From NCBI RefSeq assembly GCF_003337715.1, contig NZ_QPIX01000006.1:62001-126000 (forward strand): DNA of 64,000 nt, read 5' to 3'. The stretch comes from Ciceribacter lividus. GTDB lineage: Bacteria; Pseudomonadota; Alphaproteobacteria; Rhizobiales; Rhizobiaceae. Positions 62,774 through 64,000 of the stretch are shown here, piece after piece. The notes below the pieces were generated by a model. That model made no database searches. It was not told the origin of the DNA and saw only the letters and a list, made by a program, of their open reading frames with translations. Both the position numbers and the translations under genes were made by a program. Position 1 is the stretch's first letter. Each line of letters begins with the position of its first letter.

Positions 62774-63265
62774 TCATGAAGCGAGTTGAAGTCTCGGAGC
62801 GGGTTGCGGCGCCGAAATCGTGGCGTTTCGAGCAAATTTGCTTGCGAGTACAACCATCGTGTCGATGGTCGTGATACCTGGAATCGCCGCGACCTCTTCC
62901 ACGAGCGCATCGAGGTCTTCCGCGCACGGTGTACGCACCGTGCACATCAGGCTGTAATTGCCGCTGACGGTGACGCATTCGTGAATTTCGGGATAGGATT
63001 CGAGCGTCGAAACGATCCGGCTCCAATGCGCCCGGTTGCACGTGATGAAGAGCATGGTGCGCGTTTCCTGAACATCGAGTTCAGGCCGCACGATGGCTGA
63101 ATATCCCATGATCACCCCTTCGCGCTCCAGTCGGGCGATCCGCTCATTCACCGTCGATCTTGCCACTCCCAGTTTGCGGGCAAGTTCCGAGGTCGAAATT
63201 CTGGCGTCTTCTTCGAGTGCTGCGATCAGGTTCCGGTCGATCGCGTCCCGCTTGCGAATATACAT
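62774..63265 (-). CDS. Lrp/AsnC-family regulator
   Basis: A 163-aa feast/famine regulator. The N-terminal HTH DAIDRNLIAALEEDARISTSELARKLGVARSTVNERI is at residues 7-44, and the C-terminal RAM ligand-binding domain includes VTVSGNYSLMCTVRTPC. Such regulators usually sense amino acids; lysine or a related compound is plausible here. It is divergent from the next LysR gene, 93 bp away, and convergent with the GcvA-like gene. Confidence 0.85.
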   Translation of the reverse strand: MYIRKRDAIDRNLIAALEEDARISTSELARKLGVARSTVNERIARLEREGVIMGYSAIVRPELDVQETRTMLFITCNRAHWSRIVSTLESYPEIHECVTVSGNYSLMCTVRTPCAEDLDALVEEVAAIPGITTIDTMVVLASKFARNATISAPQPAPRLQLAS

Positions 63266-63358
63266 GTTCTGAACCCCTCATGCTTTTTGTCAATTACACT
63301 GCCAAGAAGCCATCCTGACAAAAACCGTGGAATTCGCATTCTATCATGTATATAAGTC

Positions 63359-64000
63359 ATGATTATGCGGCGCTTTCTTCCCTCTCTCACAGCCCTGACA
63401 GCTTTCGAAGCGGCGGCCACCTACCGCAACTTCACCCGCGCGGGCGAAGATATCGGACTGACCCAAAGCGGCGTGAGCCGGCAGGTCAGCAATCTGGAGA
63501 ACTTGCTCGGCGTGCGTCTTTTTGAACGCATCGGTCCGCGTCTCCTGCTCACGGAGGCGGGGCGCAACTATCTGGAATCGATAACAAAATACCTTGACGG
63601 GTTGGAAGAGGCCTCCATCGACGCGGTGCGCGGTTCCAAATTGCAGGACGCAACACGTATCGGCGTTCAGGACAGTTTCGCCAGCCAGTGGCTGGTGCCC
63701 CGCATGGCCGGGTTCATGAAGCGATTTCCCGATACGCAATTCAACATGGTGCCGACCACGGACACCCCGGATTTTTCGGAGAACAACATCGATGTCGCAG
63801 TGCTGCGCGGCCGCGGTGCATGGACCGATGCGCATGCCTACAAGCTTTTTGAAGAGATGATAACGGTTGTCGCCGCCCCGTCTCTGATACCAAAGGGAGA
63901 GAAGCTGGAGCCGCAACTCTACAATAAATTTCAGAAAATTCAGAACGCGCGCCGCCCCGACAGCTGGCTGCGCTGGCTGGAAGCGATGAAGATGGCGCAT
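63359..64000 (+). CDS. LysR-family regulator, cut by the window end
   Basis: The plus strand reads MIMRRFLPSLTALTAFEAAA and continues with FTRAGEDIGLTQSGVSRQVSNLENLLG, a complete LysR helix-turn-helix, then an effector domain up to the end of the window (214 codons, no stop). The likely start is ATG 63359 or ATG 63365; no strong ribosome-binding site is visible for either. It is the GcvA-like LTTR type with RIGVQDSFASQWLVPRMAGF. Its target lies probably to the right, outside the window, or it controls the divergent lrp gene. Confidence 0.85.
   Translation, partial: MIMRRFLPSLTALTAFEAAATYRNFTRAGEDIGLTQSGVSRQVSNLENLLGVRLFERIGPRLLLTEAGRNYLESITKYLDGLEEASIDAVRGSKLQDATRIGVQDSFASQWLVPRMAGFMKRFPDTQFNMVPTTDTPDFSENNIDVAVLRGRGAWTDAHAYKLFEEMITVVAAPSLIPKGEKLEPQLYNKFQKIQNARRPDSWLRWLEAMKMAH

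Noticed and set aside
63344..64000. A 218-codon minus-strand open frame at the window end
   Set aside because: It is antisense to the truncated LysR gene, whose helix-turn-helix is unmistakable.

Overview
The window looks like a metabolic accessory region of an alphaproteobacterium, most likely of the order Hyphomicrobiales (Rhizobiaceae- or Brucellaceae-like). The reasons are the high GC content, the SoxA-to-SoxH thiosulfate cluster, the large number of ABC and TRAP uptake operons each with its own LacI, DeoR or LysR regulator, and the many ATGA start/stop overlaps. Genus assignment is inference only. No rRNA, tRNA, CRISPR array, phage gene or intact insertion sequence was seen.

Layout. (1) 1-8474: periplasmic thiosulfate oxidation, soxA-soxB-soxC-soxD-soxF-soxH on the plus strand, with a YeeE/SoxT-type thiosulfate permease facing them. 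(2) 8605-20404: a minus-strand operon with a ProU-like ABC transporter (binding protein, ATPase, double-length permease) followed by kinase A, oxidoreductase A, oxidoreductase B and kinase B. The oxidoreductases are dimethylglycine/sarcosine-dehydrogenase-like and the kinases are of the choline-kinase/APH fold. A DeoR regulator is divergent. (3) 20439-38566: two carbohydrate operons, each with a LacI regulator and an ABC importer. The first carries a GH105 unsaturated uronyl hydrolase, KduI and an unrecognised 827-residue protein; the second carries a GH2 glycosidase. (4) 38637-45457: a relic of a peptide-ABC ATPase, then a minus-strand operon for an ActP-type symporter with its DUF4212 partner, a cNMP/CBS/nucleotidyltransferase-like regulator, a small membrane protein and a membrane-anchored DnaQ-type exonuclease. 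(5) 45458-49756: an alpha/beta hydrolase and an HxlR regulator between two inverted copies of a 78-bp repeat, then a LysR, a cupin and an SDR. (6) 49938-54526: a TRAP transporter with a TauE/SafE-type exporter, and an Asp/Glu-racemase-family protein. (7) 54535-64000: a lysine/2-aminoadipate catabolic operon (aminotransferase, AmaB, HglS, YdiJ-type D-2-hydroxyglutarate dehydrogenase) headed by what looks like an internally deleted saccharopine-dehydrogenase gene, with two LysR and one Lrp regulators around it.

How the parts work together. The Sox proteins oxidise thiosulfate in the periplasm for electrons; soxX, soxY and soxZ are not in the window and presumably lie just upstream. The sugar operons import and process plant-derived uronide or glycoside oligomers. 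The ProU-like operon probably imports a methylated amine and demethylates it to tetrahydrofolate. The last operon converts 2-aminoadipate semialdehyde to 2-oxoglutarate by way of D-2-hydroxyglutarate.

The most notable observations are the paired kinase/oxidoreductase operon, the 827-residue uronide-cluster protein, the 48-codon dehydrogenase remnant at 61591-61737, the ABC-ATPase relic at 38637-38884, the exonuclease fused to a degenerate sensor-kinase module, and the inverted 78-bp repeat pair.
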